A DNA stretch of 35,719 bases from Ruminococcus sp. (GTDB lineage: Bacteria; Bacillota_I; Bacilli_A; RF39; UBA660), in assembly GCA_023663235.1 (NCBI GenBank), contig JAMPHW010000009.1:1-35719 (forward strand). Reading direction: 5' to 3'. Below, piece after piece: positions 6,915 through 15,900 of this stretch. Numbering within the stretch: the stretch's first letter is position 1; every line of letters begins with the position of its first letter. A model generated the notes under the pieces. That model had not been told where the DNA came from. It searched no databases and saw only the letters and a program-made list of their open reading frames with translations. Made by a program: the position numbers and the translations under genes.

Positions 6915-9539
6915 ATGGCAAAAAAATATGTTTATCTTTTTAGTGAAGGTAACAAAGATATGCGTGATTTACTAGGTGGTAAAGGAGCTAATCTTGCTGA
7001 AATGACTTCAATAGGTCTTCCAGTTCCAAGAGGTTTTACAGTTACTACAGAAGCATGTAACAAGTATTATGAAGATAAAGAAGTAATAGATGATTCTGTA
7101 AAAGAAGAGATATATTCTAAATTAAGTGAATTAGAAAATATTACTGGTAAAACTTTAGGAGATAAAGAAAATCCATTATTAGTAAGCGTAAGAAGTGGTG
7201 CTAGAGCTAGTATGCCTGGTATGATGGATACAGTCTTAAATCTTGGTTTAAATGATGATGTAGCAGTTGGCTTTACAGAAGCTACAAATAATAAAAGATT
7301 TGTATATGATTCATATCGTCGTTTTATTCAAATGTTTGCAGACGTTGTTAAAGGTTACCCAAAGAGTAGTTTTGAAAGACGTTTAGATGAAATTAAAGAA
7401 AATAAAGGTGCCAAATATGATACTGACTTAACAGCCGATGATATGGTAGAAGTTACAGAAGAATTTAAGAAAATTTATAAGGATATTGCTGGTGAAGATT
7501 TTCCACAAGATCCTCGTGTTCAATTAATTGAAGCTGTAACAGCTGTTTTTAGAAGTTGGAATAATGAAAGAGCGATTTATTATCGTCGTATGAATGATAT
7601 TCCAGGTTCTTGGGGAACTGCTGTCAATGTTCAAGAAATGGTTTATGGAAATCGTGGCGATAATTCTGGAACAGGAGTGGCATTCACAAGAAATCCTGCA
7701 ACAGGAGAGAATAAACTATATGGTGAATATTTAATTAATGCTCAAGGTGAAGATGTTGTTGCTGGTATTCGTACCCCAGAGCCAATTTCCAAACTAGAAA
7801 GTACTATGCCTGAAGTATATAAAGAGTTTGCTAATATTGCCAAAACATTAGAAAATCATTATAAAGATATGCAAGATATGGAATTTACTATCGAAAATGG
7901 CAAATTATTCATGCTTCAAACAAGAAATGGTAAAAGAACTGCTACAGCGGCTTTAAAAATTGCTGTTGATTTAGTAAATGAAGGCATGATTACTAAAGAA
8001 GAAGCTTTATTAAAAGTTGAACCAAAACAATTAGATAGTTTATTACATCCTATGTTTAATAGCGAAGCTTTAAAAAACGGGGAAGTAATAGCATCAGGTT
8101 TAGCTGCATCTCCAGGAGCAGGAGCTGGTAAAATCTACTTCACTGCCGAAGAAGTAACAGAACATACTAAAAGTGGTGAAAAAACAATTTTAGTAAGATT
8201 AGAAACTTCTCCTGAAGATATTGAAGGCATGAATCATGCTGAAGGAATTCTAACCATTAGAGGCGGGATGACATCTCATGCAGCAGTCGTTGCGCGTGGT
8301 ATGGGACGTTGCTGTGTTTCCGGATGTGGTGAATTAATTATTGATGAAGACGCTAAAACATTAACAACTAAAGAAGGTAAAGTATTCCATGAAGGCGATG
8401 AAATAAGTTTAGATGGTAGTACAGGTAAAGTTTATGCAGGTTTAATTAAAACTGAAGAGCCAAATATAAGCGGCGATTTTGAAACATTTATGGGTTGGGC
8501 TGATAGCGTTAGACGTTTAAAAATAAGAACTAATGCTGATACACCTAAAGATGCTATCCAAGCTCGTAAATTTGGTGCTGAAGGAATTGGTTTATGTCGT
8601 ACAGAGCATATGTTCTTTGAAGAATCAAGAATATTTAATTTCAGAAAAATGATAACTGCTGAAACTCTTGAACAAAGAGAAAAAGCTTTAGAAGATATCT
8701 TGCCATACCAAAGAGAAGATTTTGAAGGTTTATTTAAAGCCATGGCTCCTTATAGTGTTACAATCCGTTATTTAGATCCACCTTTACATGAATTTTTACC
8801 TCATACTGATGAAGAGATTAAGCCTTTAGCTGAAGCTTTAAATATTAGTTTTGAAACATTAAAAAATCGTATTAGTTCATTAAAGGAATTTAACCCAATG
8901 ATGGGACATAGAGGTTGTAGACTTGCTATAACTTATCCAGAAATAGCTAAAATGCAAACTAGAGCAGTTATAGAGGCTGCCATAAATGTTGGCAAAGAAG
9001 GTATTAAAGTTGTTCCTGAAATCATGATTCCATTAGTAGGTGATGAAAAAGAGTTAGCTTTTGTTAAAAATATAGTTACTGAAACTGCTGATAAAATAAT
9101 TAAAGAAAATAATAGTGATTTAACTTATCATGTAGGAACAATGATTGAAATTCCAAGAGCTGCTTTAACTGCTGATAAGATAGCTAAACACGCTGAATTC
9201 TTCTCATTTGGAACAAATGATTTAACTCAAATGACTTATGGTTTTTCAAGAGATGATGCAGGCAAGTTCTTAAATGATTATTATAAAAATAATATTTTTG
9301 AATCAGATCCTTTTGCTAAAGTTGATACCGAAGGTGTTGGTGAACTTGTAAGAATAGCTGCATCTAAAGGTAGAGAAACACGCCCAGACATTCACTTAGG
9401 AATTTGTGGTGAGCATGGTGGAGATCCTGCCAGTATTGAGTTCTGTGAAAGTGTGGGACTTGATTATGTTTCATGTAGTCCATTTAGAGTTCCAATAGCA
9501 CGTTTGGCTGCAGCTCAAGCATCTATCAAAAACAAATAA
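6915..9539 (+). CDS. ppdK: Pyruvate, phosphate dikinase
   Basis: Interconverts pyruvate, ATP and Pi with PEP, AMP and PPi. In fermentative Bacillota it often runs toward ATP and pyruvate. The 874-residue protein aligns position for position with the Clostridium symbiosum enzyme: the phosphorylated His falls at 455 (GGMTSHAAVVARG) and the catalytic Cys at 831 (GICGEHGGDP), the textbook numbers. Domains in order: N-terminal ATP-grasp (about 1-340, with VSVRSGARASMPGMMD), the swivelling His domain (about 390-510) and the C-terminal PEP/pyruvate TIM barrel (about 530-874). An in-frame ATG 30 bases upstream is rejected because AAAGGAGG sits 7 bases before this start. Single-gene unit. Confidence 0.97.
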   Translation: MAKKYVYLFSEGNKDMRDLLGGKGANLAEMTSIGLPVPRGFTVTTEACNKYYEDKEVIDDSVKEEIYSKLSELENITGKTLGDKENPLLVSVRSGARASMPGMMDTVLNLGLNDDVAVGFTEATNNKRFVYDSYRRFIQMFADVVKGYPKSSFERRLDEIKENKGAKYDTDLTADDMVEVTEEFKKIYKDIAGEDFPQDPRVQLIEAVTAVFRSWNNERAIYYRRMNDIPGSWGTAVNVQEMVYGNRGDNSGTGVAFTRNPATGENKLYGEYLINAQGEDVVAGIRTPEPISKLESTMPEVYKEFANIAKTLENHYKDMQDMEFTIENGKLFMLQTRNGKRTATAALKIAVDLVNEGMITKEEALLKVEPKQLDSLLHPMFNSEALKNGEVIASGLAASPGAGAGKIYFTAEEVTEHTKSGEKTILVRLETSPEDIEGMNHAEGILTIRGGMTSHAAVVARGMGRCCVSGCGELIIDEDAKTLTTKEGKVFHEGDEISLDGSTGKVYAGLIKTEEPNISGDFETFMGWADSVRRLKIRTNADTPKDAIQARKFGAEGIGLCRTEHMFFEESRIFNFRKMITAETLEQREKALEDILPYQREDFEGLFKAMAPYSVTIRYLDPPLHEFLPHTDEEIKPLAEALNISFETLKNRISSLKEFNPMMGHRGCRLAITYPEIAKMQTRAVIEAAINVGKEGIKVVPEIMIPLVGDEKELAFVKNIVTETADKIIKENNSDLTYHVGTMIEIPRAALTADKIAKHAEFFSFGTNDLTQMTYGFSRDDAGKFLNDYYKNNIFESDPFAKVDTEGVGELVRIAASKGRETRPDIHLGICGEHGGDPASIEFCESVGLDYVSCSPFRVPIARLAAAQASIKNK

Positions 9540-9605
9540 AAAAAGTCAGGAAATAGATTACATAACTATCCAAAAGAAAAAATTGAATTTAAATTATAAA
9601 ATATT

Positions 9606-9646
9606 AATGAGTGATACTTAGAAAATTTTAGAAGCTCTAAGTCATT
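9606..9646 (+). other. Interrupted stem-loop in the ppdK 3' region
   Basis: The spacer between ppdK and the next gene is about 310 bases. Here AATGA-(GTGATA)-CTTAGA pairs with TCTAAG-TCATT around a 13-base loop, immediately before the terminator hairpin. It may be part of a long ppdK 3' UTR or a small RNA. I see no open reading frame in it. Confidence 0.35.
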
Positions 9647-9650
9647 CAGG

Positions 9651-9679
9651 TACCTAGTTTTCATAACTAGGTATTTTTT
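9651..9679 (+). terminator. Intrinsic terminator downstream of ppdK
   Basis: Perfect 9-bp stem TACCTAGTT / AACTAGGTA with loop TTCAT and six T's. It lies about 110 bases after the ppdK stop. Confidence 0.85.
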
Positions 9680-9807
9680 ATGCACTAATTATTGATTATT
9701 AAATTGTTATGTTTATAATTATTTTAAAGGCAATTCTTCTTATAGTTGGTTTGATTCATTAGTGATATAATAAGTTTATAAAATATCTATAAAAATAATG
9801 GATTTTG

Positions 9808-9816
9808 TGCTATAAT
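9808..9816 (+). promoter_or_regulatory. Extended -10 promoter of the AI-2E-family permease gene
   Basis: TGCTATAAT 38 bases before the ATG. A second candidate, TGATATAAT, lies at 9763-9771. Confidence 0.5.
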
Positions 9817-9853
9817 AGCCTTGAAATTCTTTTAGTAATTAAAGGTGATTATA

Positions 9854-10957
9854 ATGGAGAAAAAAGATTTTAAAAAATGGGTTTCATTAATTGTTATTGC
9901 AGCTTTGGCTTTTTGCATAGCTAATAATTATATTATTTTGGTTAACTTTATTAATAAAGTTATTCATATTTTCTTTCCTTTTATTTTAGGAGGAGCAATA
10001 GCATTTGTTTTAAATATTCCTATGACTAAAATAGAGAATTGGTTAAAAAAGTTTACTAAAACTAATGAAAAAAAGAGTAGTCTTAGAATATTAGCAATTA
10101 TTTTATCTTTAATAATATTTATTTTAGTTATAGCTTTCATATTATTTTTATTACTACCTGAACTAGTGGAAAATATAGAATCATTAATTCAAAATATACC
10201 AGATTTATTAGATAATTTTAGAAATTTTATATTAGATTTATTAAATAAATACCCTGATGTTCAGTATAAATTAAATGAATTATTTGCTAGTAATAATATA
10301 ACGTCTATTACAACCGATATTTTAAATTATATTGCTAATAGTTTAATAGGCTTAATTAGTGGGATAGTCTCAGGTTTTATTACAATATTTACAGCTTTAA
10401 TTTTTTCTGTTTATATTCTAAGTCAAAAAGAATATTTAAAAAATGGCACAAAGAAGCTACTAAAAGCTTATTTAAAGAAAGATAAAGCTTCTAAAGTAGA
10501 AGAAATAATAAAACTTACAAGTAAAACTTTCTCTAGTTTTATTTCAGGCCAATGCTTAGAAGCTATAATTCTTGGTTTGCTTTTATTTATTTCTTTAATA
10601 ATATTTAAATTTCCTTACGCATTACTCATTTCGGTTTTAACATCTATTACAGCTTTAATACCAATCTTTGGTGCTTTAATTGCAATGCTTATAGGAGCTA
10701 TATTAATTGCTATAGAAAGTCCTTTCCAAGCTTTGATGTTTATTATAGTATTTCAAATTATTCAACAAATAGAAGGTAATTTTATCTATCCGAGGGTAGT
10801 AGGTAAATCAGTAGGATTACCACCAATGTGGACTTTACTAGCAATAAGCGTTGGAGGAAGTACATTTGGAATTATGGGTATGTTAGTTGGTCTTCCTATA
10901 GTATCTATTGTATATACTTTAATTAGAACAGATGTTAATAAAAGAGTGAAGAGATAA
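9854..10957 (+). CDS. AI-2E family (UPF0118, PerM/YdbI-like) membrane permease
   Basis: A 367-residue integral membrane protein of the family named for E. coli TqsA. Members export or exchange small solutes, and several Bacillota members act as Na+/H+ antiporters, so the substrate is not predictable. Hydrophobic segments lie near residues 10-30, 34-54, 78-102, 155-185, 225-290 and 300-360. The C-terminal signature is clear: EGNFIYPRVVGKSVGLPP, then GGSTFGIMGMLVGLPIV. A GTG 9 bases upstream is in frame, but the ATG with AAAGGTGAT 4 bases ahead is preferred. Flanked by its own promoter and terminator. Confidence 0.88.
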   Translation: MEKKDFKKWVSLIVIAALAFCIANNYIILVNFINKVIHIFFPFILGGAIAFVLNIPMTKIENWLKKFTKTNEKKSSLRILAIILSLIIFILVIAFILFLLLPELVENIESLIQNIPDLLDNFRNFILDLLNKYPDVQYKLNELFASNNITSITTDILNYIANSLIGLISGIVSGFITIFTALIFSVYILSQKEYLKNGTKKLLKAYLKKDKASKVEEIIKLTSKTFSSFISGQCLEAIILGLLLFISLIIFKFPYALLISVLTSITALIPIFGALIAMLIGAILIAIESPFQALMFIIVFQIIQQIEGNFIYPRVVGKSVGLPPMWTLLAISVGGSTFGIMGMLVGLPIVSIVYTLIRTDVNKRVKR

Positions 10958-10977
10958 ACTTTTAAGTTTATTTTTTT
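10954..10977 (+). terminator. Intrinsic terminator overlapping the permease stop codon
   Basis: ATAAACT / AGTTTAT stem with loop TTTA and a run of T's. The left arm contains the TAA stop. Confidence 0.65.
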
Positions 10978-11084
10978 ATCTGCTATTATTAGAATTGTGA
11001 TGCTGAAATATTAATATAAATTTCAAACTTAGTTGTAAGTTGTTAGCCTACTTTAATTACGCTATTTTAGTAAAATGGTTTTTG

Positions 11085-11093
11085 TGTTATAAT
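11085..11093 (+). promoter_or_regulatory. Extended -10 promoter
   Basis: TGTTATAAT 20 bases before the ATG of the next gene. The upstream TTTTAG at a 17-base spacing is a weak -35 box. Confidence 0.5.
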
Positions 11094-11113
11094 TAAGATA
11101 GGAGAGATAAAAT

Positions 11114-12214
11114 ATGACAGATGTTCAAATACTAGATATTTTTTATAATAAGATAGCACCTGAAGCTCAACAAGGAAAAATAGACTGTTACATTACAATA
11201 AATATGGTCTTTAATTTAATAATTGATAATAAAGAAATAAGTAGATGTGAAAATTTATCATACGATGGTCTTTTAATTCCAACATTAAAAATTACAAATA
11301 AAGAATTATTCGATAAGCTTCTAATAGAGTATGTGAGAAAAGCTTTGGTTTTTTATGATGCTCGCGAATTTGCTTTTTTAGATGTTCTTGATAGAGCAAA
11401 TCCTGAGTTAATTCCAATGAAAGAAGAATATTTAATCAAATACATAATTAGTACCTTATTTGCTAATGCATCGTTTAGTGATTTTGATGGTCCACTTGAA
11501 TTTCTTAGTTCAAGAATTGCTATGTTCGATAATAGAATTTTAAATTGTGAAGAAGAATTGGAGCTAGGATATATAGAAAGTATTAAAGCTAGACTTTTTG
11601 CAGTAGAAGAATCAAGTCCTATAAGATCAGAAACGCCATATAGGATTAAAAGTTATCTTCAATTCGATGATGGTTACAAGTTACTATTACCTGAAATATA
11701 TGCTGGAAATGATAATAAAAAATATAAATTATATGGTATTCAAAAGACAACTAAAACTAATGAAATTGAAGAACGCTCTTATTTAAAGCAAATAAGAAAA
11801 GGATTTATTGCAAAAATTAATGGTGCTCCAGAACACTATTTTTTAGCAGTTATGCTCTTTTTATCATTATGTAGTGATAAAGATATTGAAGTTATTTTAC
11901 TTTTAGTTGAAAGATGGAATGCTAAAAGAATAGCTATGTGTGATAGAGCTAAAAGAAATAATAATATTCCTTTAGATGATATAGAAAAAGAACAAGATAT
12001 GATTCAAAATAATATAACTAACATTTTTCTTCGGTATTTCACTAAACTAGAAGACATAACTAATGGTATCAATTTTACTTCTATTCCTTTTGAATCAAGC
12101 GATAATTTAAATATTAATATCAGTCAAAATCTTGAGAGTAGAAGTGTAGCTTTTAACGAACTTTTTAAAATAGTAAATGAATATAAAAGCCAAAATAATA
12201 GTTTAGGAAGATAA
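11114..12214 (+). CDS. Cytoplasmic protein of unknown function
   Basis: I do not recognise this 366-residue protein. It has no signal peptide or membrane segment. The composition is that of a soluble mixed alpha/beta protein with many charged residues and a long helical C-terminal third (IEKEQDMIQNNITNIFLRYF). There is one aromatic hydrophobic stretch, HYFLAVMLFLSLC, near residue 240, too short and isolated to call a membrane anchor. GGAGAG lies 8 bases before the ATG and there is a plausible promoter. Codon usage looks like that of its neighbours, so recent transfer is not suggested. It stands alone between the permease and the HD protein, and context gives no functional clue. Confidence 0.7.
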   Translation: MTDVQILDIFYNKIAPEAQQGKIDCYITINMVFNLIIDNKEISRCENLSYDGLLIPTLKITNKELFDKLLIEYVRKALVFYDAREFAFLDVLDRANPELIPMKEEYLIKYIISTLFANASFSDFDGPLEFLSSRIAMFDNRILNCEEELELGYIESIKARLFAVEESSPIRSETPYRIKSYLQFDDGYKLLLPEIYAGNDNKKYKLYGIQKTTKTNEIEERSYLKQIRKGFIAKINGAPEHYFLAVMLFLSLCSDKDIEVILLLVERWNAKRIAMCDRAKRNNNIPLDDIEKEQDMIQNNITNIFLRYFTKLEDITNGINFTSIPFESSDNLNINISQNLESRSVAFNELFKIVNEYKSQNNSLGR

Positions 12215-12232
12215 AAATTAATATTTTACATG

Positions 12233-12248
12233 TAAAATTTACGCTTTC
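12233..12248. repeat. Perfect 16-bp palindrome (possible operator)
   Basis: ATTTTACATGTAAAAT between two genes, 28 bases upstream of the -12261 promoter box. A loop-less perfect palindrome fits a dimeric regulator site better than a terminator. No regulator is assigned. Confidence 0.4.
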
Positions 12249-12260
12249 CATAATTTTCTA

Positions 12261-12289
12261 TTGGTATTTTAACCTATATGTAATATAAT
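12261..12289 (+). promoter_or_regulatory. SigA-type promoter of the HD-domain gene
   Basis: TTGGTA, a 17-base spacer and TATAAT, followed 6 bases later by the ribosome binding site AGGGAG. Confidence 0.55.
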
Positions 12290-12308
12290 TAATTAGGGAG
12301 AAGAACTC

Positions 12309-12860
12309 ATGGCAATAAGAAATAAAGAAGTTGAAAATTTAATATTTAAAAGTTATTTAGAAGAAGTAATGCAAAAAAAGAAATTTCTAAAAATGAATAG
12401 ATATATCCAACATGGTAATACAACTTGCTTATTACATAGCATTGCTGTATCTTATTATAGCTATCGTTTATGTAAATTATTAAAATTAAAAATACATGAA
12501 AAAGAATTAATAAGAGGGGCCTTATTACATGATTATTTTTTATATGATTGGCACCAAAAATATAAACCAACTAAACGAGAAGGACTTCATGGAAGAATCC
12601 ATCCGCGAATAGCTTTATATAATGCTCGTAAAGACTTTGATATAAATTATTTAGAAAAGGATATTATTGAAAAGCATATGTTTCCCTTAACTTTTCATCC
12701 CCCTAAATATCGTGAAAGTGTTATTATTTGTTTAGTAGATAAAGTTTGTAGCATTTATGAAGTATTTAGCAAAAATGCTTATTTAAAAATAACTCAAACT
12801 GTTGCAGATACTAAAAAAGAACGAAGAATTATTGAAAAAAGAGTTAATTTATATAATTAA
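12309..12860 (+). CDS. HD-domain phosphohydrolase-like protein
   Basis: A 183-residue soluble protein with the metal-binding HD pattern: His43 (LLHSIAV), His74-Asp75 (ALLHDYFLYDWH), further histidines at 94, 98 and 123 (HPRIAL, EKHMFP), and Asp144 (CLVDKVCS). HD enzymes hydrolyse phosphomonoesters, nucleotides or cyclic dinucleotides. The substrate cannot be read from the sequence. Length and spacing fit the single-domain HD proteins common in Bacillota. The start is set by AGGGAG about 9 bases upstream. It converges with the MMPL transporter gene and shares a hairpin with it. Confidence 0.78.
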   Translation: MAIRNKEVENLIFKSYLEEVMQKKKFLKMNRYIQHGNTTCLLHSIAVSYYSYRLCKLLKLKIHEKELIRGALLHDYFLYDWHQKYKPTKREGLHGRIHPRIALYNARKDFDINYLEKDIIEKHMFPLTFHPPKYRESVIICLVDKVCSIYEVFSKNAYLKITQTVADTKKERRIIEKRVNLYN

Positions 12861-12884
12861 TTCTTTTTTTATTTTAATTTAAAA

Positions 12885-12918
12885 AAGATAAAAGCCCATA
12901 TCTTTTATCTTAATTTTT
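12885..12918 (-). terminator. Terminator between convergent genes (mainly for the minus-strand transporter)
   Basis: 10-bp stem AAGATAAAAG / CTTTTATCTT with loop CCCATAT. On the minus strand it is followed by a continuous T-run, and on the plus strand by AATTTTT, so it may work in both directions. It overlaps the stop codon of the minus-strand gene. Confidence 0.7.
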
Positions 12919-15900
12919 CTTATAACTATTTCTACAAATAATTCTGTCTACAGATGCTAAAACACCAGGAAGTATTAATAATATTAATATAGCCGATGCT
13001 AAAGCTCCTTGTGAGATAGTCTCGCATATTTTAGCTGCAATAGCTGAAGCAAAATTAGCCACTATCATCGTAACTATTATTAATATAGAAGAAGAATTTA
13101 TTATTGTATGAATAGATTTATTATAAGCGTTTATTATAGCATCTTTAACATTCATGGTGAGTCTTGATTCTTTATAATAAGAAGTATATACAATTGCATA
13201 ATCAATAGTTGCTCCCATTAGTATCGCTTGAACTATTAATAATGATATAAAGTACACAGACCCACCAGAAAGTGATATGTAACTCATTGTTATATATACA
13301 GCACATTGAATTATTAAAACTAATATTAACGGAATTAATAAATCTTTAAAGGTTATAGCAACTACAACAAATATAAATATCATTGTAAGAATAGTTATTC
13401 TATTAAGTTCATCATTAAATGTTCCACTCATTTCAACTGCCATTGGAGAATTTCCAACTACATATATACCATCAATTTTACCCAAGTCATTATTTAATGT
13501 GTTTATAAAATTAAATGTTTCTTCAGATTCAAAAGAGTATTTAGTGTTTAATACAACTCTTGAATATTCATCTGATACAATTAACTTTTTAGCTTTATCA
13601 ATTGTATCTTTAGCATCTTTTATTGTATTGTGCATTTCCTCATCAATGAAATCTTCAAATCTCGTATCATTCAAAATATCTTCATTTAAATAATTAATAA
13701 ACTCTTCAACAGTAATACTCCATAAACTATCATACTCATTTATACTACTATTATATAAATAAACTAATTCTATCAAAGATTTATCTAAATTATCACTTAA
13801 TACATTTAAAGTTCCATATAACTCCAAAGAATTGTATTTTTCATTATTTAATGCTTTACTCATAATGGAGTTAATTGTTATTAGTTTTTCTCTTGTTTCT
13901 TGATTAAATTTATCAGCGTAATCTTTATCATCCATAACTTCATTAATAATAAAGTTTATATAATTATAAAAGGATACTTTCTGATTAGCTTTAATATACT
14001 TAAAGTCATATAAACTATATAATAAGCTTATTGTATCATTATCTATGTCCAGTAAATCACCTATATATGTATGTGTTAGTTTAGTATTATTTAAGCTGTT
14101 AATCATAACTTTTTTAACTAAATCTAATAGTTCTAAATCATCATTATTTATTTTATCTTTTAATAATTCATCGTTTATATTATCTAATATTAAATTTGTT
14201 AGTTCTAAAGGTGATATTAAAGTATCATAATTTAAATAATCATATAGACCATATATTTGTCTTACTTGATCTTTTTCTGTGCCTGTTATTTTGCTAACAT
14301 CTTTATAATTATATCTTGTTTTAATATTGCTTGTAACCATATAAGCAAGTTCTAAAGAATCATTATTATTGCCAAGAGAATCAGCAAGTAGAGAACTATC
14401 TTTATTTTGATAAAGGAAAGCTATTAAATCTTTAATTGATATTTTATCTATTTTATTAAGATTAGTAGCATTAGCTGTACCATAAATAAAACTAACCTTT
14501 AATTTATCTTGATTTAACATATTAGAAAGTTCACTAGCTGTATAAAAGTTATCTGCATTGCTAGTAATCGTATAAAGAAGATTTAGACCATCTTTATTAT
14601 CACCTAAACTACTAGCTATTAAAGAATTATCTTGATTATCATAAATAAATTTAATTAAATCCTTAACAGATATTTCTTCTTCTTTATTGGTCACTCCATA
14701 AATAGCACTAATAGTTAATGTATCTAGTTTATTATTTGTTATAGATTTAGGAAATTCACTTACAGAATATTCTTTATCACTCATAAGTAATAAAGCTTCA
14801 GTTAAATCTAATTTAGTAGCAAATTCTAATGGCGTTTTAAGTTCGGTTCCTAATTTTTCGTCTAAAGCATTTTTAATTGTCTCATCTGTAACATCAATAC
14901 TAAAAATATTATATAAATCATCATTATTCATTTTAACATTTTTAATTTTATTTAATTCTATTATTTTATTTAATGAAGCTTTAGTAATTTCATCAAAATA
15001 ATTACTAAAAAGAGGATTAGTACTTAATGTTAGGGCATTACTAGCAAATTCATTAACATTAAGACTAGCTTTAGAACCACCATATACTTGATATAATAAT
15101 TCAGTTGTAGCTTCATCTAAGCCAAAATCTTTAAGAAAATAAGCCATAGTTTTACTGTCTAATGCTTTTTCAATAGTTTGCTTGTCTGATAAAGTTTTTA
15201 AAGTCTTAAGGGTTTCTTTTTCAGTATCGCTAGCCGAATTTAAAGCTAAAGTCGCAAAATCATTAATTTTCATTTTAATATTTGGATTATTATATCCATC
15301 ATATAACGTATATAGCAAATTAATCTTTTCTTCATTTAATTTTAAACCAAAACTTGCTAAGTTCTTACCCATCTCTGAACTAGTTAATTCTTTTGAAACA
15401 ACACTGTCAGTAGAAAGAGTTTTTAATAGATTAAGAGAATCTATGGTATCATCATCAAACATATCTTCATATTCATTGTCATTAGCAAGTCTTAAAGCGG
15501 TTTTAGCAAACTCATTTAAAGTAATTTTGGTATTGCTATCTGATTTAATTCGATGAAATAATAATAGTTGTTCTATTAAATCTTCATCAATTTCAAACAT
15601 ATTAGAAAGTTCTTTAGCATTCATCTTTTTATTAATTGTATTATTATCTGTAAATTTCTTAAGTTGCTCTAATTTAGATATTGTATCATCATCTAAACTA
15701 CTATTATATTCAGGATCTTTAGCAACATCATTAAGCATGAAATCTACGAATGTTTTAATTGTCATTTTTGTATTTATATTTTTACTATTATAATAGATTA
15801 ATATATTTTCCGCATCTGTTTTATCCATATCTAAATCATACATTATTTCACTTATATTTCTCTTTTTGTTAATCTCACTTGATGTAGCAAAGTTAGCTAG

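Noticed and set aside
13499-15556. Several open frames on the plus strand inside the transporter gene
   Set aside because: They are antisense to the repeat-rich, low-complexity loop and lack ribosome binding sites.
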